Program-made: the position numbers and the translations under genes
Shown here: positions 56,001-64,000 of the stretch, one piece after another
Layout: every line of letters starts with the position of its first letter
Position numbering within the stretch: position 1 is the stretch's first letter
Virus record (IMG/VR): IMGVR_UViG_3300042563_003347
Coordinates: 24,798 to 88,797 of that record
DNA: 64,000 nucleotides
From: a virus
Reading direction: 5' to 3' (one strand)
The notes under the pieces: generated by a model
Databases searched by the model: none
The model's input: only the letters and a program-made list of their open reading frames with translations
Told to the model about the DNA's origin: nothing

Positions 56001-59000
56001 ACCGGTGCTTGGTTGTAGCCTTGGCCGCTTGAGGTAATTTCAACTTCAATTAGATTCAACAGGTAGTTTTGAATCCATTCTGAGTAAGGCCACTGTGTCC
56101 ATACTGTACTAGAAGCAGGCAAATTGCTTACTGTTGTGAGTGTGGCATTAAATGCTGTACTCTGTTGATACGGCAGCAACACTGGGCTTGTGAATTGAGG
56201 AAGTTCGAGCTCAGTGTCAAAATAGGCTGGCAAATCAAAGTCAACGGCATCGCCGCGGAAATCGTCAAAGCCTGCATATTGCAAGTTGAACTCTCGAATC
56301 TGCACGTGGTATGGTTTGACTTCTTGAATGTAGTCTTCTACAAACTCCTGGTTGTCTCGGTTAAAATTTTGGTAAGGCACAAGATCTCGAATTCTATGAT
56401 CTACATCAATCAAACTGGTTTTGACCAGCCATTCAGGTGCAGAAAATTCGCTCAACACATAGTCAAACATCAAGATCAAAGACCGGTTACGTTCAATTGC
56501 TAGATCATCAACAAACAGTTCTTCATTGATGGCTTGAATAATTTTACGAGTTTCAATCACTGGTTCTTGATCATAGTACTGTGCATCAAACACTTCCAGG
56601 TCAAAACCATATCGACCCAGTGCGTAGTCCCACAGCTCTGCACTGAATTCAATAGTGCCATCTTCTAGTCCCACCCGTTCCCAAGCAAGGTCAGTCTTCA
56701 GATAAATTTCAAACTTACCTTGTGCATTGGCAGTTACTTTGACGCTGGATCCCACTGGAACACTCAGTGTGTCTAACAAACTAAAACTAGCCACTTCAGT
56801 TATTAACTTGCTGCTGGAATTGTATCCAGGACGGTACCAATCAATGTAACTCCAGTAATCCGGAGTATTGAAGTTCTGCACTCGGGAAAGTATGAGTGCT
56901 CGCTGGCCCAGTTGTGTTTGACTATTCTGAACAGTATAGATAGTCCACAGGCCTCGATTGTTGCTGTCAGTTTGTACCAGGTATCGATAGCCCAGCGGCA
57001 CAGCATCAATGTTTTGAAATCCAAGAATTTCCAAATTAGTTACTCGGAGGTTCCACAATCCTGAACTGGCACTGGGTTCAGGTTCGCCGGAGTTGAGCAA
57101 ATTAAACACACGGCTTTCAGCAATAAAATACTGCTTGAGTACAGAATTTGCTCTAGACAAATAGTTACGTAGAGCTTCAAATCGGTTCACAAACATGCTT
57201 TGACGTGGACGGAATTGCACACCATAACGCTCTGCTGGACTTAGGCCAAGATCAGGCACTTGATTACCAAACGTATCTACTCCGCAAAAACTGTCTTGTA
57301 ACTTGCGATACAAGTTGTTGCTCAAGAAACCATCTGCACGGCCTTGTGCAATCAATTCATATTCCACGTGCACATTGTCTGTGGTCAGTTCTCGGTCGAA
57401 TTCAATATGCAACACAGTGTCGCTGGCTTCAATCAAGTCTCCAGAGTTGTACAAAGCCACGGTGCTGGCGTTGATCGGAGCCAGATAAGGAATACCACTG
57501 GATCGTGGACTTTCAATATAACTGGCCACGGTGCTGACTGGCAACGTCTTGCGCGGTGCTGTCACAGTAATACCACGAACCCAGAAATAATATTCTGTAA
57601 CAATTGTGCCATCGGCAGCAAGTTTAGAATTTACAGTAAAACTCAAATTGTCAAGTACTGTGCCTTGGCCTGTGTAGTTGGCAGGTGGCACTGAGCTTGA
57701 GATCCATTGATACACATCTACGGAACTGCCCGGAAACACTTGTGCCCAACGACGACTTGCATACACAATATTGTCTTGGTTGGGATCAATAAATCTCACT
57801 GTGCTGGTATTCCACCATACTTGACCCACATGACTGGCTGCCCAGGTGGTGCCACGAACATTGTTAGGTCCAGAATTGTAAGATGCAGGGTCAATTCCAC
57901 CAATGTAGTCAATGTTTTGTCGTGCAGCACCTAGAATTTTGCCTTGCAATGGATCCATAAAGTCCAAAAACTCTGTGGTTGCACTGGTAATCTGATCATA
58001 CAAGAATACTGAATTCAGTAGTCTAATATCCACCACTGGTTGCTGCACAGCAGTGGCCTGCCACACAGGAGATCGAGTGGCGTTTTCGTACACAAACACA
58101 CTGCCGTAGTCGGTTTCTGCAGAGTCGCCAACATCAGCATCAGGTGCACCTACCATGAGCAGGCCTGACGTATAGTTCACAGCGGTGCCAAAGTTGGCAT
58201 AAGGTGTTACTTCAATGGTGGAAATCTGTGCACCAAACACAAACTTGCCAGGATTGGACACTGATTCTGAATCACTTGGCAAGTAGTCAAATGTGTACAC
58301 GGCACCACTTTGTGCGATGCTGCTGAAGAATTCTGTACTGCCCACGTCAAATATAGTGGTACCGTCATCAAATTCAACTTCGATATATAAGGTTCCTTGT
58401 GGAGCACCAACCACGAGATTGATTGCTGATGTGTCAATACTGACACTGCTGCCAAATCCAGCAAACGCAATAGGATAAGGACTAGAAATATTTTGTGTCC
58501 AAACAAATGTACGGAATCCTAGGTCAGCAAATGCTGTGCCCACGCTGCCTGGCGCTACTTGTAGTTTGTTACCATACGGTGCTGCTGCACTGTTTTTGAC
58601 ACTCAGTGTCAAAATACCAGCAGTCACAGTGGCCAACACGTTGGGCACACCTGACTGAACGCCCACGGGCAATCCGTTGATTGCAGCGGCCAGGCCCTGT
58701 ATTGTGGGATTGCTAGCAGGAACTGCAACATCAATGTTGTTGACTCTTAAAGTATTGCCAGCAGTCAACGCAGGATTGGCCACTGTGGCAGCAATAGAAC
58801 CGTATAGTCGACTTTGATTTACACTGCGTTCGACGATGCCACCTTTATACACTTGTACACTGCTTTGAGGTTCTCCCACATACAAACTACAGTTGTTGCT
58901 GCACAAATCAACTGCAGAACCAAAATTACAAAACTCTGCCACAGTGTTTTGTGTTACAGCCTCAATCAAGCCAAATTGGTTGGTTTCAATTTCTATGTTG

Positions 59001-62000
59001 TCACCAATGTTCAATTCATCTGCAATGGTAATTGTGTTGCCTGATACTGCAAATGTGCCAGGTGCCCCAACAATGCTGTTGTCTTGGTTGATCAACCTGG
59101 TGTTGTTTAGATAAACAGTCACCGGTGCTGTGACTGTGCCAAGCACTGTGTAAGCATTGCTGGAATCATTGTTTCGAATAAATCGTTGCACAGCTCGGTC
59201 AAACACATACACTGCACCTGCTTGAACCTGAGCACTGACTGTTTGATAAGGTGTGCCGACCATGACCTGGCGGCCATCAGTGCTGCAACTCACTGAATGT
59301 CCAAATCTTGCGTCTGCTGCAAGTCCACCCACAGTAAGGGTGTTGACATATTCAAAATAGCCTTGAGCATTGACCACAATCACTGTGCCTTGTGTTGGCA
59401 CTGTGGCAAAAGTCAACTGTTTTGTGCCAGAGTTGAATGTGTAGTCAATGTTGGGTCTGTATAACACACTGCCAACTGTGATACTGAACGAATCAATGTT
59501 GGTTGCAGTAAAGAAATTTGTGCTAAGATCAAACACTGTCTGCAGTGTTGGTGGAGTGTACGCAATCGTAAATGCACCTGCTGATCCTGCTGCTCCAACG
59601 GAAGTCAGAGTCAACACAATGTCATTGACTCCGTTGACGCCGCCACCAAAGCTAGTGGCTGCAATGGTTATGGTGTTACCAACAGCATATCCTGAACCAA
59701 ATGATGTTAGGCCAATGCTGCCAGGCAAGGTGCCGCCTGACTGACCAATTTCATTGCGCACACGCACAATTGTAAATTCTACGCCAGAGCCACCACCCGA
59801 TGTGGCTGTTTGTGGCACATCAAAATAAGTTTGTGCATCTATTTGTTGCACGTAGATACGTTGAATATCTACCAGTTTGTCTATTGCAGCAGCAACAGAT
59901 AGTTCAACTTCTGTCAATGCAGCATTGACAGTATAATCAGTTCCCAGTGCCAGCAACAGGCCGTCCACAGTAACTTTGAGTTGAGTGGCCTGGTCAATTT
60001 GAATAGTATTGCTGATGTCGTAAGTGGTAGTAACACCATTGCCGCGAACACGGAAAAACTGATTTTGCCAATCAACTCGACCGTATGCATGAACTTGATT
60101 CAGGCCCGGAGCTCCAATATACATCCAGCGTTCGTCTGCACTCATGACCACACTGTGGCCAAATTCTCCTGCACCCGGTGTGGTGGTGGTAGTGGTGCCT
60201 GGCTGAGTCAACAGTTGCCATTGTGCAAACGGAATTACGCCAGGTTGGCCCAGCGCAGGATCACGAAAGATCACAACAGTATAACCGTTGTTGTCCTGGC
60301 CCTGTGGTCCGAGACTTGCACTTGCTCCGGCTACTGCCCAGGCCTGGTCTCCAAAATCCACAGCATTGCCGTAGCCTCTGACACCTTCAACATCCAAAGT
60401 CAGCACTGCATCTTCATCAGCACCCAGTGGACTCACAGGATTATATGCTGTGGAATCGTCTCTCAAAAACACATACACGCCGCCGCGTTGATTTAGCGAA
60501 CTGTCGTCAGACACAGCGTAATGCGGACTTCCTATCAACACTGCCAGTCTATTTCTTGCTTGTGCAATACTGGTACCAAATTGTTCTCCAGCTTGCACTA
60601 CATTTTGGTCAGGAACTATGGTAGTGATATTTTCAAAAGCCTGACGCTTTTCCAACACTGACCAGGCTCCGGCACCGTTGTTGTCTACCCATACACGAGC
60701 GCCAGAGCGAATTTCGTTAGCATAAGGCAGGTCAGCAATGTCGCTGGCCTGGGCCACACGCATGGTCTGAAGTGTGAATCCTAGACCTTGACCATTGGCC
60801 ACTGTGCGATCTCCAGCAAACTGAAACACAATGTTCACTGTGTTGATATTTGGTATGCCTACTACATCGTAAACACCATTGACTTCATCATCAAAAAATT
60901 TGATGATCAGTTTGTCGCCAATGGCAAGATCATGTTGCTTGCTAAAGATCACACGGCTAGTTTCGTTCAAGTTGTCGCACACGTGATCCACAGTACCCGG
61001 AACAGACTCAGCACGATAGATATTCCAGTCATGATTGTTGACTTTGGCCACCCAAATAGTAGTTCCAACTTCAATGTTGTCAATATTCTCATTGAGGCTT
61101 CCAACATCATTGATGTCAAATACAGTGATGTCAGCATCGTTGATATTCACATAGCCTGCTGTGGGCAATGCAATGTCAGTTGGTAACGTGGTTGTGGTTG
61201 GCAAAATGTCAGGCGAAGTTAGCCGGTAACTTTGACGCCATACGTCGGTCAACAACACAGTTTGATCAGCATCACTTGCCTGTTGAGGCACAACCACTTG
61301 TACCAGGCTTGGGTTCGGATCTAATAGAGCCCGATTTAGTCTCAGTTCAAAGAAACTGCGATTGGCATTGGCTCCATACACTGCACGTTGTACCGCCCAG
61401 TTTTCATAGATGTCATAGTCAGCTGCTTCTTTTCCAAAGTTGGCACCTTTAAACAGTTCGGTACTGAGGGCAGTGCCTTTTGATCCCAAGAACTGTCGGT
61501 ACACGTTGACTTGACTTACATCGTCAAGATTCAGAGCAGCCATGTATTCACGAGGACGGAATCCAATCAAGCCGTAACTCAACAAGTCGTTGTCAGAATC
61601 AATATTGGCACTGTTGATGTTGTAACTGTTGACCAACTGGTTGGCCTTGTTGCTCAAGTTTGGTAGCAGGCCCAGTTCAATTTGAGAATAATCACTTTGT
61701 GTCCAGTTATTAAAATTAAAGTTTACGCTGGGTTGAACAATGGTTAGTGCACTCCAGAATACATTTTTGTACTTGACAATTTCGCCTTTGCTGTAGATGC
61801 GAGTTCCTGTCCATTCTTCCACATTGTCCTGATTTAAAATAAATCCAGGAGCATCAACATTGCCGTTCCAACCTGTGCTGTTTACTGCAACTAGATTCAA
61901 GCGACTTTGTCTTGCTCCGGTCACAGGATCATAGATTAAATCTCCAAACACGCTTTGATTGTTCAACACAACCATATGTTCGTAGGTGGTATAACTTAGA

Positions 62001-64000
62001 TCAACAAAACTTATGGAGTTGTCGTTCAGAGCCTGCATCACAAATGTGTTGTCCAATCTCACAATGTTTAGATTGCGAACAGGAAACTCTTGACTGTTTT
62101 GATTCAACACACTGTTTTCAGCAGTTTGTGCAAGAATTGAATCCACAATAGCTTGTGGTTTAGTAACTGTGAGACCAGTGGCCAATGGGTTTATGTTGAT
62201 GATAGCATCAGTACCCCAACCTTGTTGACTCCAATACATGAATTCATTGACCATTCTTGGCCAATCCAGCACATAGCCATTGGCAATATCTGTAAAGCTC
62301 AGTCCCTGACTGTCTAAAAATTGTCCATAACTCAACAAAAAGTCTGCCACACTGGTCACACTAGAAAACTCAAATCCGTATGGAACCTGGACCACTGTGT
62401 CAGTGTAGAATGTGGGCACACGAATGGTTATGCCACCATTGGTGTATGTTTGCAATCGGCCAGTTGCACGGCTTTCAAATATGTTAAAGTACGGCTGGAC
62501 AGTACTGTATCCATTGACAATAAATCCGCCACGATCGGTTCGTTGTATGGTCACGCTGCTGTAGCTCACACGATCAAACGGTTGATTCTTGTACAATAAA
62601 ATATCGTAACTTTCATCAGGAATCAACAATGTAGTATTAATGCTGTTGGGACTTGATTTTTCAGTGTACAGTTTGATGTATTGTTTGTCACTAAAACTGG
62701 CCATACGATAGCACAGTCGAACGTCCAGGCTCTTGAGATCTGCAGTGAGATTGTTGGTGGAGTCCAGGCCAGTAAGACGATTGTAGTCCACAATCCAGTT
62801 GATATAACTGGCTTTGCTGACACCATTGCCGTACACTTCGACCCCATTAGCATCTAGTCTAAATCGATTATTATAAAGATACTGTTGATAGTCTTCATTG
62901 TAACGATACAGATCTCGATCAGCAAACAATGCAAAGAATTTTGCTGGGCGGGTAAGAGCCAGTACTCGCATGACCGCAAACGGGTAAGAGGAACTGTTCC
63001 ACCATGATGCTTCAACCGGGCCACCGTCGCCCACAGTCCAAGATTTCTGAAATTGTGTTTCGTTAAATGTGCCCATGACGCATTGAGCAGGACTCAGTAG
63101 TTCACCTTCGGTTCCGGTAGGTAGTATTTCCAGCAGCCCTGGGCGAGCATATCCTTCGGCAAAGTATGGAGCAACAGGATCCGCTACGTAACCAGCCTCG
63201 ATATCATCCCATAACACCAAGTTGTCTTGAGTGTATGGCGCAGGACCATATCGCTCGTTCCACCAGGTGGGACGAATACTCAGACCCAACATTTCCCAAG
63301 GAGTGTATTCAGGCTGCTGTGTGTCGTAGGTGTAACGATAGATTCCTCGCCAGGCACCCAGCATGTTTTGATTGTTCAGCTTGTTTTGTGCACTGCTGTA
63401 GTTCCAGGTAAATGAATTGTTAGCACTGTATTGTTGTGGTTTGTAATCTAACTTGTTCCAGCCGCAGTAACTCAAGAAGTCTTGACTGAGAATGCTGTTG
63501 ATTTCTTCAAAACTATAACCGGTGGTTCGGAATTGGCCAGGCATGACATTGTTCAGATCCAGTGGCACAGGGTTACCGTCTAGTTTCAAATTGTTATAAA
63601 TTCTGGTTTCAAATTCCAGCAATACTTGGTCACGAATGTCGCCAAACACAGGAGTAGTACTACCGTCGTGACCTTGAATCGCTTCAATTGTACCTGTGCT
63701 GGTTTTTTGTAACACAATGCCTGGTTGGTATGCAGGATATAATCCCAGTTTAGTAGGAGTGTTGGGTACAAAACTGCCATAGGTGTTGGAATATTCGTTG
63801 ATCACAATTGTATCGCCTGTGGCCAATGTTGTGATAATAGTGATTCGAGGACCGTCTGTGGCCACAACATAATCTACACCGCGAGTCAACAACAAATCGT
63901 TGCGATATACCAACAGGCCAAGATAGTTGGCTGATGTGTAGTTGTACACTTGCACAGTATCAAATGTGACACCAGTAACAAAGCCCACAGTGTAGGTGTT
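53054..64000 (-). CDS. giant virion structural protein with FG-GAP-like repeats (partial, 5' end outside window)
   Basis: More than 3,640 codons. The frame is still open at the right edge (codons upstream of a GTG at 63988 are sense), so the true start lies beyond the window. The region encoded at about 60600-58100 holds seven FG-GAP-like blades (FGTSIAQARNRLAVLIGSP, FGHSVVMSADERWMYIGAP, FGSSVSIDTSAINLVVGAP, FGTAVNYTSGLLMVGAP and others), the number of a complete integrin-type beta propeller. Other parts: GYRATPVVTFTGGNGSG-type GY strands, EEVKPYHVQIREF-type helices and many short beta motifs. Probably a huge tail or baseplate appendage. No protease or glycosidase motif was recognised. Confidence 0.85.
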   Translation of the reverse strand, partial: NTYTVGFVTGVTFDTVQVYNYTSANYLGLLVYRNDLLLTRGVDYVVATDGPRITIITTLATGDTIVINEYSNTYGSFVPNTPTKLGLYPAYQPGIVLQKTSTGTIEAIQGHDGSTTPVFGDIRDQVLLEFETRIYNNLKLDGNPVPLDLNNVMPGQFRTTGYSFEEINSILSQDFLSYCGWNKLDYKPQQYSANNSFTWNYSSAQNKLNNQNMLGAWRGIYRYTYDTQQPEYTPWEMLGLSIRPTWWNERYGPAPYTQDNLVLWDDIEAGYVADPVAPYFAEGYARPGLLEILPTGTEGELLSPAQCVMGTFNETQFQKSWTVGDGGPVEASWWNSSSYPFAVMRVLALTRPAKFFALFADRDLYRYNEDYQQYLYNNRFRLDANGVEVYGNGVSKASYINWIVDYNRLTGLDSTNNLTADLKSLDVRLCYRMASFSDKQYIKLYTEKSSPNSINTTLLIPDESYDILLYKNQPFDRVSYSSVTIQRTDRGGFIVNGYSTVQPYFNIFESRATGRLQTYTNGGITIRVPTFYTDTVVQVPYGFEFSSVTSVADFLLSYGQFLDSQGLSFTDIANGYVLDWPRMVNEFMYWSQQGWGTDAIININPLATGLTVTKPQAIVDSILAQTAENSVLNQNSQEFPVRNLNIVRLDNTFVMQALNDNSISFVDLSYTTYEHMVVLNNQSVFGDLIYDPVTGARQSRLNLVAVNSTGWNGNVDAPGFILNQDNVEEWTGTRIYSKGEIVKYKNVFWSALTIVQPSVNFNFNNWTQSDYSQIELGLLPNLSNKANQLVNSYNINSANIDSDNDLLSYGLIGFRPREYMAALNLDDVSQVNVYRQFLGSKGTALSTELFKGANFGKEAADYDIYENWAVQRAVYGANANRSFFELRLNRALLDPNPSLVQVVVPQQASDADQTVLLTDVWRQSYRLTSPDILPTTTTLPTDIALPTAGYVNINDADITVFDINDVGSLNENIDNIEVGTTIWVAKVNNHDWNIYRAESVPGTVDHVCDNLNETSRVIFSKQHDLAIGDKLIIKFFDDEVNGVYDVVGIPNINTVNIVFQFAGDRTVANGQGLGFTLQTMRVAQASDIADLPYANEIRSGARVWVDNNGAGAWSVLEKRQAFENITTIVPDQNVVQAGEQFGTSIAQARNRLAVLIGSPHYAVSDDSSLNQRGGVYVFLRDDSTAYNPVSPLGADEDAVLTLDVEGVRGYGNAVDFGDQAWAVAGASASLGPQGQDNNGYTVVIFRDPALGQPGVIPFAQWQLLTQPGTTTTTTPGAGEFGHSVVMSADERWMYIGAPGLNQVHAYGRVDWQNQFFRVRGNGVTTTYDISNTIQIDQATQLKVTVDGLLLALGTDYTVNAALTEVELSVAAAIDKLVDIQRIYVQQIDAQTYFDVPQTATSGGGSGVEFTIVRVRNEIGQSGGTLPGSIGLTSFGSGYAVGNTITIAATSFGGGVNGVNDIVLTLTSVGAAGSAGAFTIAYTPPTLQTVFDLSTNFFTATNIDSFSITVGSVLYRPNIDYTFNSGTKQLTFATVPTQGTVIVVNAQGYFEYVNTLTVGGLAADARFGHSVSCSTDGRQVMVGTPYQTVSAQVQAGAVYVFDRAVQRFIRNNDSSNAYTVLGTVTAPVTVYLNNTRLINQDNSIVGAPGTFAVSGNTITIADELNIGDNIEIETNQFGLIEAVTQNTVAEFCNFGSAVDLCSNNCSLYVGEPQSSVQVYKGGIVERSVNQSRLYGSIAATVANPALTAGNTLRVNNIDVAVPASNPTIQGLAAAINGLPVGVQSGVPNVLATVTAGILTLSVKNSAAAPYGNKLQVAPGSVGTAFADLGFRTFVWTQNISSPYPIAFAGFGSSVSIDTSAINLVVGAPQGTLYIEVEFDDGTTIFDVGSTEFFSSIAQSGAVYTFDYLPSDSESVSNPGKFVFGAQISTIEVTPYANFGTAVNYTSGLLMVGAPDADVGDSAETDYGSVFVYENATRSPVWQATAVQQPVVDIRLLNSVFLYDQITSATTEFLDFMDPLQGKILGAARQNIDYIGGIDPASYNSGPNNVRGTTWAASHVGQVWWNTSTVRFIDPNQDNIVYASRRWAQVFPGSSVDVYQWISSSVPPANYTGQGTVLDNLSFTVNSKLAADGTIVTEYYFWVRGITVTAPRKTLPVSTVASYIESPRSSGIPYLAPINASTVALYNSGDLIEASDTVLHIEFDRELTTDNVHVEYELIAQGRADGFLSNNLYRKLQDSFCGVDTFGNQVPDLGLSPAERYGVQFRPRQSMFVNRFEALRNYLSRANSVLKQYFIAESRVFNLLNSGEPEPSASSGLWNLRVTNLEILGFQNIDAVPLGYRYLVQTDSNNRGLWTIYTVQNSQTQLGQRALILSRVQNFNTPDYWSYIDWYRPGYNSSSKLITEVASFSLLDTLSVPVGSSVKVTANAQGKFEIYLKTDLAWERVGLEDGTIEFSAELWDYALGRYGFDLEVFDAQYYDQEPVIETRKIIQAINEELFVDDLAIERNRSLILMFDYVLSEFSAPEWLVKTSLIDVDHRIRDLVPYQNFNRDNQEFVEDYIQEVKPYHVQIREFNLQYAGFDDFRGDAVDFDLPAYFDTELELPQFTSPVLLPYQQSTAFNATLTTVSNLPASSTVWTQWPYSEWIQNYLLNLIEVEITSSGQGYNQAPVVTFEGDAVQPAQGFAVVNSLGQVVGVTITTPGVGYRATPVVTFTGGNGSGVRAYASMDGSAAAQDYSGSVIPTTVDYYSPVRTFRTTMKFDRYQYVPTLTEWSSDATYQNGDLVRYDNRVWQADSQDSTAVVGPTFDLENWQLVNAGTYNNGLGLSGVDRTMGLYVAGVNSPGLELPLLIDGIDYPGVQVYGEYFLGDPNALDAVYQSEFTDTTLGNRFSDINVNGGEFIGPYEGHAPEELVNGSEFDTLDFRVFTRPGSDWSLDGHGFEIGTVRYTYEPAVTGTYSWANVVENPVQVLVSNLTTGRDLARDVNYTVNWVNQTVSFVSGVANNDIVNISVYEAGGGSQLYRANYIGADVGSSVIIPVNEAEIFDVAVFVNGQLIDNVTWEPYFDAAVWSILDSYEQSAVVIDDNTYYRALQPVPDGVAIDNVLYWFEFAPTLESQVNFGTTLGVNDGVSLVALGTTSPIQYSWSTPQIQTVVAGAALAITKTITTTNSLRGTNPANMIVTRNGLRLRPAEGIEWIGDDSSVSFGLPQRGGYQQNIIDPATDVLVWVDGAVQTQSLGSFVGNFSVSNWDGSNTPGRQVIFATPPAAGAKILISVNTVADYIIGASQVQIVGTVNSGDVFEITTWNDTAQQDILTQVFVGPVTSGITINEPYDSTDYDPAVVNNTPGSYDYTAGTSVANNQFNLGRTDIVASRLWVTLDGYRLFEGADYTVDNGFVILSSGAIGSTQIMAVTQFTNSVTPEELDFRIFQDMRGVQAVYRITRTTTTELAAAVSAAADSIQVVDAAALSEPNLELGIFGVVIIDGERIMYRTRDLAAKTISSLLRGTAGTAAADHAVGASVTDLGRGNLLDPEYQDRVVSDTALGDGSTVVYYAPSITDVDFGDSSSVFVDAIEVYVGGQRQYPAFITESPYPWVVTNFDPVAVEFLEALPPEGIEVTILIRRGVSWYEPGVGTASNGVALQDTNTRAARFLRG

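Noticed and set aside
1-64000. Integrated prophage with attachment sites
   Set aside because: No integrase, excisionase, repressor or tRNA-end duplication was seen. The tRNAs are phage-type with encoded CCA in an array.

Overview
The window is a piece of a large tailed-phage genome (dsDNA, Caudoviricetes, probably a myovirus). Evidence seen: a dense tRNA array, long runs of tiny overlapping genes, virion genes including one reading frame of more than 3,600 codons that runs off the right edge, flavin-dependent thymidylate synthase, and copies of the T4-type late promoter TATAAATA in front of late-looking genes. No integrase, ribosomal gene or host operon is visible. The host is probably a freshwater betaproteobacterium (Burkholderiales). 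This is inferred only from an exported Ala/Pro/Lys-rich peptide of a type common in those bacteria and from many near-consensus sigma70 promoters with 17-bp spacers.

Layout. 1-5193: tRNA array (22 tRNA or tRNA-like genes), interrupted at about 1404-3286 by 1.9 kb of non-coding DNA packed with long hairpins, GNRA-capped stems and its own promoter; a metallophosphoesterase gene sits near the end of the array. 5224-10573: AT-rich genes for a B12-type radical SAM enzyme, a PP-loop (asparagine-synthase-like) ligase, an RNase-H-like protein, two related beta-rich proteins, three more tRNAs and an exported peptide on the minus strand. 10694-27571: early/middle-type genes, mostly very small and translationally coupled: an RNA polymerase omega homologue, a P-loop kinase, a MoxR ATPase with a metallopeptidase/VWA partner, an SPFH lipoprotein, thyX, and ten recognisable copies of one small-protein family. 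27568-49422: a sugar/radical-SAM island: epimerase, DegT aminotransferase, glycosyltransferase-like proteins, amidinotransferase, NodU-type carbamoyltransferase and six radical SAM proteins with an N-terminal cysteine-rich (twitch-like) region. 49454-64000: virion genes on the minus strand (tail-fibre type proteins and a giant structural protein with seven FG-GAP-like repeats).

How it fits together. The early region is read from many separate host-like promoters. Its genes are chained by ATGA/GTGA overlaps, and a recurring GGAGTTGAA ribosome-binding block is embedded in the last codons of the gene upstream. The island from 27568 has the enzyme set expected for making, aminating, guanidinylating, carbamoylating and transferring unusual sugars, with radical SAM enzymes acting on sugars or on peptides. 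What it decorates (virion fibres, phage DNA or host envelope) cannot be read from the sequence. The most novel items are the structured RNA block inside the tRNA array, the radical SAM/carbamoyl/amidino island, the dual-coding ribosome-binding cassette with its paralogue expansion, and the phage-borne omega subunit.
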